From the NCBI GenBank assembly GCA_031769625.1, contig JAUIMM010000642.1:744001-808000 (forward strand): DNA of 64,000 nucleotides, given 5' to 3'. Source of the DNA: Taudactylus pleione (Eukaryota; Chordata; Amphibia; Anura; Myobatrachidae). Position numbers and translations under genes: made by a program. Positions 50,709-64,000 of the stretch are shown one piece after another. The notes beneath the pieces are model-generated. The model was given only the letters and a program-made list of their open reading frames with translations, was not told the DNA's origin and made no database searches. Numbering within the stretch: position 1 is the stretch's first letter; every line of letters begins with the position of its first letter.

Positions 50709-53700
50709 GACACCATAAGAAGAAAACCCAAAGCATGGGGTCCTCCTGTCACCTAGTCCAAGCATATTCTGCAGGGGATGTGTGCCTCTTCCCTAGGAAA
50801 AAAAACAGCCAGAGGCATCACTAGGGTCTTTGGAGCCTAGGGCAAGTTGAGAAGAACTGCGTGCCCCCCCGACCCCCCCATAGACACATAGAGAAAAGCA
50901 TTTCTGCGTGCCTCTGGCGCGCAGCAAAAAATGGGTGTGGTCACATACCGAAGGGGCGTGGCCACTAAAAATGGGGCATGCCAACATGACACGCCACCCA
51001 TTTCTCGTCACTCTGGGAACATTACTTTCTATTCCATATACACCTTACCGATGCGGTGGTTTCTCACAATGTGGAACCCCTGAAGAAATATATCCTCCAT
51101 GGGAAGACAGCGTCTGCAGTCGGCATTCATTATTCATGTAGGGCACATCGTCCAGAAGATGCCTGTTTGTGTGGGAATATTAACAAGGTCATCAACTTAC
51201 AACAGCGGTTCAACCACACTCATTCCCCCTGTGTATTTCCTGCCCCCTGCATCTCTTAGCCATTCCATCTCCCCCTGCATCGTCTCTCAGCACATCATAA
51301 CCTCCCCAGAGACACACACACTGACAAAAGCGTACACAGACACGCACACCTCTTTCACAAAAATGCAGCCAGCCAAATAAATAAAACGGCTTGCGTATGC
51401 AGGCACTTTTAGCACTACAAGTGCCTGCATACCCATGGCTGAAAAAGCATGGTGAAGCTTGAAGAAATCACCCAGGACCTGCTGGGACCTGTAGTGCCAC
51501 AGAAAAAAACACATATAAACTAGATATGCGCGCCAGACCATTTTTGCTGGATTTGGATTTGGCTCTGATTCGTCGTCCGGCCTTGGATTTGGATTTGCCA
51601 AAGCGCCATGACTGGTTTTGGATTTGAATTTAGATTTGGATTTTTTTACAAAAATTGACAAAGAAAGCTAAAATCACATAATTTGGGCATTTTTTTGTTC
51701 CTAGAGTATTATTAACCTCAATAACATTCATTTCCAGTCATTTACAGTCAATTTAGACCACCTCACATCTCACAATATTATTTTCACCATGATTGGCCAA
51801 AGGCTGCAGTGAGCTGGCAGGTTACTAAGCGACAGAGTGGCGGCACAGACACCGCAGTTTAAAGCACATCTATGAAACATTGCCACTGACTACTGAGTCA
51901 CAGTACTTGTGTGTTACGGACACACAGAGGGCTAAGGCCCAATGAGTCACGGTGCATGTAAACACAGTGGGCTATGGCCCAAGGAATCACAGTACTTGTA
52001 TACACAGTGGGGTACAGCTCAAGGAGTCAAGGTGCTTGTATACACAGTGGGGTACAGCACAAAAAAAAAAGTGTTTTTTTTTACTTTTTAAACTTTTAAA
52101 TCTCTTCAATTTTTTTTTTACTTTTAAACTTTGTTTTTTTTGCACACACAGCCACTTGTGAGTCTGGACACAGCCCCTTTAATCAGAATATAGCGCAGCA
52201 TACATCAGCGAGCAGTGTCCCCCCTTACACAGTCACTTTGCCAGCACAGCCAACTCTAAATGACCCCCAGAGTGTACGTATATTTAGCACAGTGGGCCTA
52301 TTCTGTATAGTGGCCAAGCATAACATTGATATATTGCATACTGATCAAAAGTTACATTAGGCTAAATTGAATATTTATCAATCCTAAAAGTCTACTGTAT
52401 AATGGGCAAAATCGGTCCTCCACTGTATATTCATCATTGCCAATTCTATTCTATACTGGGAACAGAGACTATTGGGGAGATTCAAAAAGAAGCACGTTTC
52501 CATCAGAATATTGCACGCTGATGTAATGCTGGTCATCCTGCAGGAAAACCTCGCTCGGCTTTGCTCACACCTATAGAGGTGCAGAAATAACTAGCCTTGG
52601 CCTAGCTATTAATGTCATTTCAATTTATAAACATCCTAGCAGTATTTTCATATTAATTGTGTTTTTTATTTTCATTTAATCCCTTGCTTGTTTTCTACCC
52701 AAGTAGCAGTCTTGAAAAATAAAAATTGGACAGAAGCAGCAGGTTAATGAAATGAGAAAGAGCTGATAGGAACTGATTGATTAAATGAGTGGATGCAGTA
52801 AAAGAGAACTTTGGCGAATAAGGAGAAGGCAAAGGGACAGATGTGTAATAATAATAATAAATGGCAGGTGTATCATGGGAAGCAGAGGTGATGGAGAATA
52901 TAAAAATATCACACATCAGTAGAGATTATTTTGTGCACTTCTCCTTTAAGGAATGTAGAACACGAGTGAGGTCATGCTGTGATGTCATAATGGTAACTCT
53001 TTGCCGTTGCTCACTCTTAACCGCCCAGGACACTGACATAGCATTATCATTGCTGGCATTAACATACTCCAAATACATCTCTTGCACCCAGCCCACTGAG
53101 GGAAAAATATCCTCTTGAGGTAAGTATCTCATCAAAGACAAGGGCGTTTCACTTGGATGTGCCTGCAGACTTGGAGCTTGACTACCCTATAATATGACCT
53201 TGAGCTTGTTTATTTCTATAATTGGAGGTTCTAGCAGCACAGCACATCTATCGCAATGTAGTAGCCATTCGGGTAAACTCGGTGCTTCTCAAAAGGGGAT
53301 GACCAACCTCTTCAGAAAATTGCGCAGCTTTGTGAGGAATGTAAATTGGGTAATGTCAGGAGATGTGGACAGGAACTATATTAATGACGTCAGCCAATGT
53401 TATTTATTAATGTGGTAAACTGTATACTGTATTTTAGTGTCAAATGTTCATACAGTATTTTAAATAAGTTTGGAAATATAACTCTGCATAGCCTCCTAGT
53501 GCCCAGAGGGACGGGCAATCCTTCAAGCCATGGGTCCCCAGAGGTTTCCTCCACAGGGGGTTTTTCCTCTCCTGAGTGCTGAAGGATGATTCTTTGTGAG
53601 TCACGAGGCTTCCACCATCTTGGTCCTCTTATAGGACAACCTTGTAAGAGCCTCCGGCTAATCTTGGGCACTAATTTATTTACAATGCAGAGTAAAAATA

Positions 53701-54321
53701 AAGTGTTATTTTCCTTGTGCTAAAAATTCATAATAAATATATTTTCAAATTGACTTTACTTGATGTGGTCTTTCCTTTTTTTCATAATGGAGTCTCTTAG
53801 AAGGTTAAGAGGCTGTGAGGTCTACTATCCTGTTAATAGAATTGAGATTTGATAATCTTCGCACTACATAATAGTTTAAGGTTATGACCTAATGGCAATG
53901 TGCAGGATATGGCGGTGGTACATGATGTCATTGGGGAAGTGGTCAAGTCTAGAAAGGACACAAAAAATAAAAGAGATCAGGTGAAACAGAAATAATATAA
54001 AATGTTTTCTAACATACAGTATATACTCTTCTGTGCTGGACAAAATGAAGCAAACGACATATGGAAGGTTATAGTCCCTTTAAGTAGCAAATATTTAAGA
54101 TGGTTTTCAAGGCATTTCTTAAAGAGGTCGGATACCCTGTCCAATTGCATTATTTAATGCAATCATCCTGCAGACTTGGAAGCAGTGGGGTGCACTTGCA
54201 GAACAGGTAGCCATTCTGAATGGATGAAAAATGGCATAATTGGCTCACAATAACTTACGAGATGCCTAATTGTGTCTGCCAATACCCAGGCAATTGCTCA
54301 ATGTCATGATCCTGTGCTGTT
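50709..54321 (+). repeat. Unit 15, subtype B
   Basis: Complete copy, 3613 bp. It has the TGCGTGCC palindrome arm and A-like GATAATC at about 53851. Private changes are A at 50978 (GGGGCATGCC) and C at 51531 (GATATGCGCGCC). Confidence 0.95.
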
Positions 54322-57300
54322 GACACCATAAGAAGAAAACCCAAAGCATGGGGTCCTCCTGTCACCTAGTCCAAGCATATTCTGCAGGGGATGTGTGCCT
54401 CTTCCCTAGGAAAAAAAACAGCCAGAGGCATCACTAGGGTCTTTGGAGCCTAGGGCAAGTTGAGAAGAACTGCGTGCCCCCCCGACCCCCCCATAGACAC
54501 ATAGAGAAAAGCATTTCTGCGTGCCTCTGGCGCGCAGCAAAAAATGGGTGTGGTCACATACCGAAGGGGCGTGGCCACTAAAAATGGGGCGTGCCAACAT
54601 GACACGCCACCCATTTCTCGTCACTCTGGGAACATTACTTTCTATTCCATATACACCTTACCGATGCGGTGGTTTCTCACAATGTGGAACCCCTGAAGAA
54701 ATATATCCTCCATGGGAAGACAGCGTCTGCAGTCGGCATTCATTATTCATGTAGGGCACATCGTCCAGAAGATGCCTGTTTGTGTGGGAATATTAACAAG
54801 GTCATCAACTTACAACAGCGGTTCAACCACACTCATTCCCCCTGTGTATTTCCTGCCCCCTGCATCTCTTAGCCATTCCATCTCCCCCTGCATCGTCTCT
54901 CAGCACATCATAACCTCCCCAGAGACACACACACTGACAAAAGCGTACACAGACACGCACACCTCTTTCACAAAAATGCAGCCAGCCAAATAAATAAAAC
55001 GGCTTGCGTATGCAGGCACTTTTAGCACTACAAGTGCCTGCATACCCATGGCTGAAAAAGCATGGTGAAGCTTGAAGAAATCACCCAGGACCTGCTGGGA
55101 CCTGTAGTGCCACAGAAAAAAACACATATAAACTAGATATGCGTGCCAGACCATTTTTGCTGGATTTGGATTTGGCTCTGATTCGTCGTCCGGCCTTGGA
55201 TTTGGATTTGCCAAAGCGCCATGACTGGTTTTGGATTTGAATTTAGATTTGGATTTTTTTTACAAAAATTGACAAAGAAAGCTAAAATCACATAATTTGG
55301 GCATTTTTTTGTTCCTAGAGTATTATTAACCTCAATAACATTCATTTCCAGTCATTTACAGTCAATTTAGACCACCTCACATCTCACAATATTATTTTCA
55401 CCATGATTGGCCAAAGGCTGCAGTGAGCTGGCAGGTTACTAAGCGACAGAGTGGCGGCACAGACACCGCAGTTTAAAGCACATCTATGAAACATTGCCAC
55501 TGACTACTGAGTCACAGTACTTGTGTGTTACGGACACACAGAGGGCTAAGGCCCAATGAGTCACGGTGCATGTAAACACAGTGGGCTATGGCCCAAGGAA
55601 TCACAGTACTTGTATACACAGTGGGGTACAGCTCAAGGAGTCAAGGTGCTTGTATACACAGTGGGGTACAGCACAAAAAAAAAAGTGTTTTTTTTTACTT
55701 TTTAAACTTTTAAATCTCTTCAATTTTTTTTTTACTTTTAAACTTTGTTTTTTTTGCACACACAGCCACTTGTGAGTCTGGACACAGCCCCTTTAATCAG
55801 AATATAGCGCAGCATACATCAGCGAGCAGTGTCCCCCCTTACACAGTCACTTTGCCAGCACAGCCAACTCTAAATGACCCCCAGAGTGTACGTATATTTA
55901 GCACAGTGGGCCTATTCTGTATAGTGGCCAAGCATAACATTGATATATTGCATACTGATCAAAAGTTACATTAGGCTAAATTGAATATTTATCAATCCTA
56001 AAAGTCTACTGTATAATGGGCAAAATCGGTCCTCCACTGTATATTCATCATTGCCAATTCTATTCTATACTGGGAACAGAGACTATTGGGGAGATTCAAA
56101 AAGAAGCACGTTTCCATCAGAATATTGCACGCTGATGTAATGCTGGTCATCCTGCAGGAAAACCTCGCTCGGCTTTGCTCACACCTATAGAGGTGCAGAA
56201 ATAACTAGCCTTGGCCTAGCTATTAATGTCATTTCAATTTATAAACATCCTAGCAGTATTTTCATATTAATTGTGTTTTTTATTTTCATTTAATCCCTTG
56301 CTTGTTTTCTACCCAAGTAGCAGTCTTGAAAAATAAAAATTGGACAGAAGCAGCAGGTTAATGAAATGAGAAAGAGCTGATAGGAACTGATTGATTAAAT
56401 GAGTGGATGCAGTAAAAGAGAACTTTGGCGAATAAGGAGAAGGCAAAGGGACAGATGTGTAATAATAATAATAAATGGCAGGTGTATCATGGGAAGCAGA
56501 GGTGATGGAGAATATAAAAATATCACACATCAGTAGAGATTATTTTGTGCACTTCTCCTTTAAGGAATGTAGAACACGAGTGAGGTCATGCTGTGATGTC
56601 ATAATGGTAACTCTTTGCCGTTGCTCACTCTTAACCGCCCAGGACACTGACATAGCATTATCATTGCTGGCATTAACATACTCCAAATACATCTCTTGCA
56701 CCCAGCCCACTGAGGGAAAAATATCCTCTTGAGGTAAGTATCTCATCAAAGACAAGGGCGTTTCACTTGGATGTGCCTGCAGACTTGGAGCTTGACTACC
56801 CTATAATATGACCTTGAGCTTGTTTATTTCTATAATTGGAGGTTCTAGCAGCACAGCACATCTATCGCAATGTAGTAGCCATTCGGGTAAACTCGGTGCT
56901 TCTCAAAAGGGGATGACCAACCTCTTCAGAAAATTGCGCAGCTTTGTGAGGAATGTAAATTGGGTAATGTCAGGAGATGTGGACAGGAACTATATTAATG
57001 ACGTCAGCCAATGTTATTTATTAATGTGGTAAACTGTATACTGTATTTTAGTGTCAAATGTTCATACAGTATTTTAAATAAGTTTGGAAATATAACTCTG
57101 CATAGCCTCCTAGTGCCCAGAGGGACGGGCAATCCTTCAAGCCATGGGTCCCCAGAGGTTTCCTCCACAGGGGGTTTTTCCTCTCCTGAGTGCTGAAGGA
57201 TGATTCTTTGTGAGTCACGAGGCTTCCACCATCTTGGTCCTCTTATAGGACAACCTTGTAAGAGCCTCCGGCTAATCTTGGGCACTAATTTATTTACAAT

Positions 57301-57935
57301 GCAGAGTAAAAATAAAGTGTTATTTTCCTTGTGCTAAAAATTCATAATAAATATATTTTCAAATTGACTTTACTTGATGTGGTCTTTCCTTTTTTTCATA
57401 ATGGAGTCTCTTAGAAGGTTAAGAGGCTGTGAGGTCTACTATCCTGTTAATAGAATTGAGATTTGATCATCTTCGCACTACATAATAGTTTAAGGTTATG
57501 ACCTAATGGCAATGTGCAGGATATGGCGGTGGTACATGATGTCATTGGGGAAGTGGTCAAGTCTAGAAAGGACACAAAAAATAAAAGAGATCAGGTGAAA
57601 CAGAAATAATATAAAATGTTTTCTAACATACAGTATATACTCTTCTGTGCTGGACAAAATGAAGCAAACGACATATGGAAGGTTATAGTCCCTTTAAGTA
57701 GCAAATATTTAAGATGGTTTTCAAGGCATTTCTTAAAGAGGTCGGATACCCTGTCCAATTGCATTATTTAATGCAATCATCCTGCAGACTTGGAAGCAGT
57801 GGGGTGCACTTGCAGAACAGGTAGCCATTCTGAATGGATGAAAAATGGCATAATTGGCTCACAATAACTTACGAGATGCCTAATTGTGTCTGCCAATACC
57901 CAGGCAATTGCTCAATGTCATGATCCTGTGCTGTT
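54322..57935 (+). repeat. Unit 16, subtype B
   Basis: Complete copy, 3614 bp. The extra base is an eighth T at 55254-55261. This shifts the frame of the 124-codon minus-strand ORF found in the other copies and cuts it to 104 codons. It has the TGCGTGCC arm and GATCATC. Confidence 0.95.
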
Positions 57936-60900
57936 GACACCATAAGAAGAAAACCCAAAGCATGGGGTCCTCCTGTCACCTAGTCCAAGCATATTCTGCA
58001 GGGGATGTGTGCCTCTTCCCTAGGAAAAAAAACAGCCAGAGGCATCACTAGGGTCTTTGGAGCCTAGGGCAAGTTGAGAAGAACTGCGTGCCCCCCCGAC
58101 CCCCCATAGACACATAGAGAAAAGCATTTCTGCGTGCCTCTGGCGCGCAGCAAAAAATGGGTGTGGTCACATACCGAAGGGGCGTGGCCACTAAAAATGG
58201 GGCGTGCCAACATGACACGCCACCCATTTCTCGTCACTCTGGGAACATTACTTTCTATTCCATATACACCTTACCGATGCGGTGGTTTCTCACAATGTGG
58301 AACCCCTGAAGAAATATATCCTCCATGGGAAGACAGCGTCTGCAGTCGGCATTCATTATTCATGTAGGGCACATCGTCCAGAAGATGCCTGTTTGTGTGG
58401 GAATATTAACAAGGTCATCAACTTACAACAGCGGTTCAACCACACTCATTCCCCCTGTGTATTTCCTGCCCCCTGCATCTCTTAGCCATTCCATCTCCCC
58501 CTGCATCGTCTCTCAGCACATCATAACCTCCCCAGAGACACACACACTGACAAAAGCGTACACAGACACGCACACCTCTTTCACAAAAATGCAGCCAGCC
58601 AAATAAATAAAACGGCTTGCGTATGCAGGCACTTTTAGCACTACAAGTGCCTGCATACCCATGGCTGAAAAAGCATGGTGAAGCTTGAAGAAATCACCCA
58701 GGACCTGCTGGGACCTGTAGTGCCACAGAAAAAAACACATATAAACTAGATATGCGTGCCAGACCATTTTTGCTGGATTTGGATTTGGCTCTGATTCGTC
58801 GTCCGGCCTTGGATTTGGATTTGCCAAAGCGCCATGACTGGTTTTGGATTTGAATTTAGATTTGGATTTTTTTACAAAAATTGACAAAGAAAGCTAAAAT
58901 CACATAATTTGGGCATTTTTTTGTTCCTAGAGTATTATTAACCTCAATAACATTCATTTCCAGTCATTTACAGTCAATTTAGACCACCTCACATCTCACA
59001 ATATTATTTTCACCATGATTGGCCAAAGGCTGCAGTGAGCTGGCAGGTTACTAAGCGACAGAGTGGCGGCACAGACACCGCAGTTTAAAGCACATCTATG
59101 AAACATTGCCACTGACTACTGAGTCACAGTACTTGTGTGTTACGGACACACAGAGGGCTAAGGCCCAATGAGTCACGGTGCATGTAAACACAGTGGGCTA
59201 TGGCCCAAGGAATCACAGTACTTGTATACACAGTGGGGTACAGCTCAAGGAGTCAAGGTGCTTGTATACACAGTGCGGTACAGCACAAAAAAAAAAGTGT
59301 TTTTTTTTACTTTTTAAACTTTTAAATCTCTTCAATTTTTTTTTTACTTTTAAACTTTGTTTTTTTTGCACACACAGCCACTTGTGAGTCTGGACACAGC
59401 CCCTTTAATCAGAATATAGCGCAGCATACATCAGCGAGCAGTGTCCCCCCTTACACAGTCACTTTGCCAGCACAGCCAACTCTAAATGACCCCCAGAGTG
59501 TACGTATATTTAGCACAGTGGGCCTATTCTGTATAGTGGCCAAGCATAACATTGATATATTGCATACTGATCAAAAGTTACATTAGGCTAAATTGAATAT
59601 TTATCAATCCTAAAAGTCTACTGTATAATGGGCAAAATCGGTCCTCCACTGTATATTCATCATTGCCAATTCTATTCTATACTGGGAACAGAGACTATTG
59701 GGGAGATTCAAAAAGAAGCACGTTTCCATCAGAATATTGCACGCTGATGTAATGCTGGTCATCCTGCAGGAAAACCTCGCTCGGCTTTGCTCACACCTAT
59801 AGAGGTGCAGAAATAACTAGCCTTGGCCTAGCTATTAATGTCATTTCAATTTATAAACATCCTAGCAGTATTTTCATATTAATTGTGTTTTTTATTTTCA
59901 TTTAATCCCTTGCTTGTTTTCTACCCAAGTAGCAGTCTTGAAAAATAAAAATTGGACAGAAGCAGCAGGTTAATGAAATGAGAAAGAGCTGATAGGAACT
60001 GATTGATTAAATGAGTGGATGCAGTAAAAGAGAACTTTGGCGAATAAGGAGAAGGCAAAGGGACAGATGTGTAATAATAATAATAAATGGCAGGTGTATC
60101 ATGGGAAGCAGAGGTGATGGAGAATATAAAAATATCACACATCAGTAGAGATTATTTTGTGCACTTCTCCTTTAAGGAATGTAGAACACGAGTGAGGTCA
60201 TGCTGTGATGTCATAATGGTAACTCTTTGCCGTTGCTCACTCTTAACCGCCCAGGACACTGACATAGCATTATCATTGCTGGCATTAACATACTCCAAAT
60301 ACATCTCTTGCACCCAGCCCACTGAGGGAAAAATATCCTCTTGAGGTAAGTATCTCATCAAAGACAAGGGCGTTTCACTTGGATGTGCCTGCAGACTTGG
60401 AGCTTGACTACCCTATAATATGACCTTGAGCTTGTTTATTTCTATAATTGGAGGTTCTAGCAGCACAGCACATCTATCGCAATGTAGTAGCCATTCGGGT
60501 AAACTCGGTGCTTCTCAAAAGGGGATGACCAACCTCTTCAGAAAATTGCGCAGCTTTGTGAGGAATGTAAATTGGGTAATGTCAGGAGATGTGGACAGGA
60601 ACTATATTAATGACGTCAGCCAATGTTATTTATTAATGTGGTAAACTGTATACTGTATTTTAGTGTCAAATGTTCATACAGTATTTTAAATAAGTTTGGA
60701 AATATAACTCTGCATAGCCTCCTAGTGCCCAGAGGGACGGGCAATCCTTCAAGCCATGGGTCCCCAGAGGTTTCCTCCACAGGGGGTTTTTCCTCTCCTG
60801 AGTGCTGAAGGATGATTCTTTGTGAGTCACGAGGCTTCCACCATCTTGGTCCTCTTATAGGACAACCTTGTAAGAGCCTCCGGCTAATCTTGGGCACTAA

Positions 60901-61547
60901 TTTATTTACAATGCAGAGTAAAAATAAAGTGTTATTTTCCTTGTGCTAAAAATTCATAATAAATATATTTTCAAATTGACTTTACTTGATGTGGTCTTTC
61001 CTTTTTTTCATAATGGAGTCTCTTAGAAGGTTAAGAGGCTGTGAGGTCTACTATCCTGTTAATAGAATTGAGATTTGATCATCTTCGCACTACATAATAG
61101 TTTAAGGTTATGACCTAATGGCAATGTGCAGGATATGGCGGTGGTACATGATGTCATTGGGGAAGTGGTCAAGTCTAGAAAGGACACAAAAAATAAAAGA
61201 GATCAGGTGAAACAGAAATAATATAAAATGTTTTCTAACATACAGTATATACTCTTCTGTGCTGGACAAAATGAAGCAAACGACATATGGAAGGTTATAG
61301 TCCCTTTAAGTAGCAAATATTTAAGATGGTTTTCAAGGCATTTCTTAAAGAGGTCGGATACCCTGTCCAATTGCATTATTTAATGCAATCATCCTGCAGA
61401 CTTGGAAGCAGTGGGGTGCACTTGCAGAACAGGTAGCCATTCTGAATGGATGAAAAATGGCATAATTGGCTCACAATAACTTACGAGATGCCTAATTGTG
61501 TCTGCCAATACCCAGGCAATTGCTCAATGTCATGATCCTGTGCTGTT
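57936..61547 (+). repeat. Unit 17, subtype B
   Basis: Complete copy, 3612 bp. It is one C shorter in the second C-run (GACCCCCCATAG). It has a private G-to-C at 59276 in the nested minisatellite (CAGTGCGGTAC). It has the TGCGTGCC arm and GATCATC. Confidence 0.95.
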
Positions 61548-64000
61548 GACACCATAAGAAGAAAACCCAAAGCATGGGGTCCTCCTGTCACCTAGTCCAA
61601 GCATATTCTGCAGGGGATGTGTGCCTCTTCCCTAGGAAAAAAAACAGCCAGAGGCATCACTAGGGTCTTTGGAGCCTAGGGCAAGTTGAGAAGAACTGCG
61701 TGCCCCCCCGACCCCCCCATAGACACATAGAGAAAAGCATTTCTGCGTGCCTCTGGCGCGCAGCAAAAAATGGGTGTGGTCACATACCGAAGGGGCGTGG
61801 TCACTAAAAATGGGGCGTGCCAACATGACACGCCACCCATTTCTCGTCACTCTGGGAACATTACTTTCTATTCCATATACACCTTACCGATGCGGTGGTT
61901 TCTCACAATGTGGAACCCCTGAAGAAATATATCCTCCATGGGAAGACAGCGTCTGCAGTCGGCATTCATTATTCATGTAGGGCACATCGTCCAGAAGATG
62001 CCTGTTTGTGTGGGAATATTAACAAGGTCATCAACTTACAACAGCGGTTCAACCACACTCATTCCCCCTGTGTATTTCCTGCCCCCTGCATCTCTTAGCC
62101 ATTCCATCTCCCCCTGCATCGTCTCTCAGCACATCATAACCTCCCCAGAGACACACACACTGACAAAAGCGTACACAGACACGCACACCTCTTTCACAAA
62201 AATGCAGCCAGCCAAATAAATAAAACGGCTTGCGTATGCAGGCACTTTTAGCACTACAAGTGCCTGCATACCCATGGCTGAAAAAGCATGGTGAAGCTTG
62301 AAGAAATCACCCAGGACCTGCTGGGACCTGTAGTGCCACAGAAAAAAACACATATAAACTAGATATGCGTGCCAGACCATTTTTGCTGGATTTGGATTTG
62401 GCTCTGATTCGTCGTCCGGCCTTGGATTTGGATTTGCCAAAGCGCCATGACTGGTTTTGGATTTGAATTTAGATTTGGATTTTTTTACAAAAATTGACAA
62501 AGAAAGCTAAAATCACATAATTTGGGCATTTTTTTGTTCCTAGAGTATTATTAACCTCAATAACATTCATTTCCAGTCATTTACAGTCAATTTAGACCAC
62601 CTCACATCTCACAATATTATTTTCACCATGATTGGCCAAAGGCTGCAGTGAGCTGGCAGGTTACTAAGCGACAGAGTGGCGGCACAGACACCGCAGTTTA
62701 AAGCACATCTATGAAACATTGCCACTGACTACTGAGTCACAGTACTTGTGTGTTACGGACACACAGAGGGCTAAGGCCCAATGAGTCACGGTGCATGTAA
62801 ACACAGTGGGCTATGGCCCAAGGAATCACAGTACTTGTATACACAGTGGGGTACAGCTCAAGGAGTCAAGGTGCTTGTATACACAGTGGGGTACAGCACA
62901 AAAAAAAAAGTGTTTTTTTTTACTTTTTAAACTTTTAAATCTCTTCAATTTTTTTTTTACTTTTAAACTTTGTTTTTTTTGCACACACAGCCACTTGTGA
63001 GTCTGGACACAGCCCCTTTAATCAGAATATAGCGCAGCATACATCAGCGAGCAGTGTCCCCCCTTACACAGTCACTTTGCCAGCACAGCCAACTCTAAAT
63101 GACCCCCAGAGTGTACGTATATTTAGCACAGTGGGCCTATTCTGTATAGTGGCCAAGCATAACATTGATATATTGCATACTGATCAAAAGTTACATTAGG
63201 CTAAATTGAATATTTATCAATCCTAAAAGTCTACTGTATAATGGGCAAAATCGGTCCTCCACTGTATATTCATCATTGCCAATTCTATTCTATACTGGGA
63301 ACAGAGACTATTGGGGAGATTCAAAAAGAAGCACGTTTCCATCAGAATATTGCACGCTGATGTAATGCTGGTCATCCTGCAGGAAAACCTCGCTCGGCTT
63401 TGCTCACACCTATAGAGGTGCAGAAATAACTAGCCTTGGCCTAGCTATTAATGTCATTTCAATTTATAAACATCCTAGCAGTATTTTCATATTAATTGTG
63501 TTTTTTATTTTCATTTAATCCCTTGCTTGTTTTCTACCCAAGTAGCAGTCTTGAAAAATAAAAATTGGACAGAAGCAGCAGGTTAATGAAATGAGAAAGA
63601 GCTGATAGGAACTGATTGATTAAATGAGTGGATGCAGTAAAAGAGAACTTTGGCGAATAAGGAGAAGGCAAAGGGACAGATGTGTAATAATAATAATAAA
63701 TGGCAGGTGTATCATGGGAAGCAGAGGTGATGGAGAATATAAAAATATCACACATCAGTAGAGATTATTTTGTGCACTTCTCCTTTAAGGAATGTAGAAC
63801 ACGAGTGAGGTCATGCTGTGATGTCATAATGGTAACTCTTTGCCGTTGCTCACTCTTAACCGCCCAGGACACTGACATAGCATTATCATTGCTGGCATTA
63901 ACATACTCCAAATACATCTCTTGCACCCAGCCCACTGAGGGAAAAATATCCTCTTGAGGTAAGTATCTCATCAAAGACAAGGGCGTTTCACTTGGATGTG
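61548..64000 (+). repeat. Unit 18, subtype B, cut by the window end
   Basis: The first 2453 bp of a B copy, ending 12 bases beyond the exon-like segment's donor motif. It shares T at 61801 (GGCGTGGTC) with unit 14, four units back. No sign of a real array end is visible here; the truncation is the window edge. Confidence 0.95.

Larger units (their letters stand above)
1..64000. repeat. Macrosatellite array, ~3.6 kb unit, 18 copies
   Basis: The same ~3,620-bp sequence recurs head to tail across the entire window with no spacer between copies. The unit start GACACCATAAG recurs at 18 positions, at intervals of 3612 to 3638 bp. All copies lie in the same orientation. Neither end of the array is present: position 1 is already at a copy boundary that I chose as phase, and the last copy stops at 64000. 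Neighbouring copies of the same subtype differ at only a handful of bases, which indicates recent amplification or ongoing homogenisation. No long open reading frame crosses a unit. The longest (124 codons, minus strand) behaves like noncoding sequence. What is seen is the array; that it is a macrosatellite is inferred from unit size and copy number. An assembly artefact is unlikely because copies carry distinct linked variants. Confidence 0.98.
42166..64000. repeat. Subtype B block of the array (right part of unit 12 and units 13-18)
   Basis: These copies share B states not seen in units 1-11. Examples are CTTTGGAGCC near unit offset 102-115, loss of the TCCCTG segment after the C-run, GAACCCCTG, CCATTCCATC, GGATTTGGCTC, an A-run of 10 rather than 9, CAGAATATAG (3 bp shorter), AACATTGAT, TTTGCCGTTG, CCTATAAT, ATTCGGGTA and GGCATAATT. 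The net indel effect (-7, -3, +1) explains exactly why the unit is 3613 instead of 3622 bp. The first B-specific base is at 42166, inside hybrid unit 12. The block runs off the window end. Confidence 0.93.

Noticed and set aside
1..64000. CRISPR array or prokaryotic repeat system
   Set aside because: The 3.6-kb direct repeats have no spacers between them, there are no cas-like frames, and the base composition and signals are eukaryotic.

Overview
The whole 64 kb window is one head-to-tail tandem array of a ~3.6 kb unit (a macrosatellite). There are 17 complete copies and one copy cut by the window end. The array runs off both edges. I find no convincing protein-coding, rRNA, tRNA or snRNA gene, no recognisable intact mobile element and no CRISPR.

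Organism: eukaryotic, most likely a vertebrate. The unit carries vertebrate-style splice-donor, AATAAA, CRE/CCAAT and AP-1-like strings. The GGGCGTGGCC-type boxes beside a C-run, the TTTGGA-rich stretch and the scattered CCCTTTAA strings remind me of repeats in frog genomes, so an anuran amphibian is my guess. That is recollection, not a search result.

Layout, with phase set at position 1 (GACACCATAAG). Units start at 1, 3623, 7245, 10867, 14489, 18112, 21734, 25357, 28980, 32602, 36223, 39845, 43483, 47096, 50709, 54322, 57936 and 61548. Units 1-11 and the left part of unit 12 are subtype A (3621-3623 bp). Units 13-18 and the right part of unit 12 are subtype B (3612-3614 bp). Within a subtype, copies differ at only a few bases. 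By my hand count A and B differ by about 40 substitutions plus three small indels (a net -7 bp, -3 bp and +1 bp), about 1.1%. Unit 12 (3638 bp) is an A-to-B hybrid, and it alone carries a 16-bp direct duplication, inside the interval where the switch must lie.

Inside a unit (offsets equal unit 1 coordinates): C-run (156-164); GC-rich palindrome with an invertible 3-nt loop (204-222); GGGCGTGG boxes (231-290); C5TG-rich and CA-rich stretches (520-660); perfect 13-bp-arm hairpin (694-731); ZNF143/SBS-like site on the minus strand (779-794); TTTGGA-rich tract (842-947); nested four-copy ~40-bp minisatellite with TGAGTCA motifs (1194-1362); A9/T9 tract (1360-1439); a 677-bp block without any fixed A/B difference (1629-2305); exon-like segment with a consensus splice donor (2252-2426); CRE plus CCAAT (2686-2699); poly(A)-signal cluster (2998-3083); short 9-bp inverted repeat (3445-3464).

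The copies evolve as expected for unequal exchange and conversion. Linked variants alternate every second unit over units 1-8, and rare variants are shared by non-adjacent units. The most unusual signals are the palindrome loop found in both orientations, the A/B hybrid junction with its local duplication, and the regulatory- and transcript-like strings repeated in every copy.
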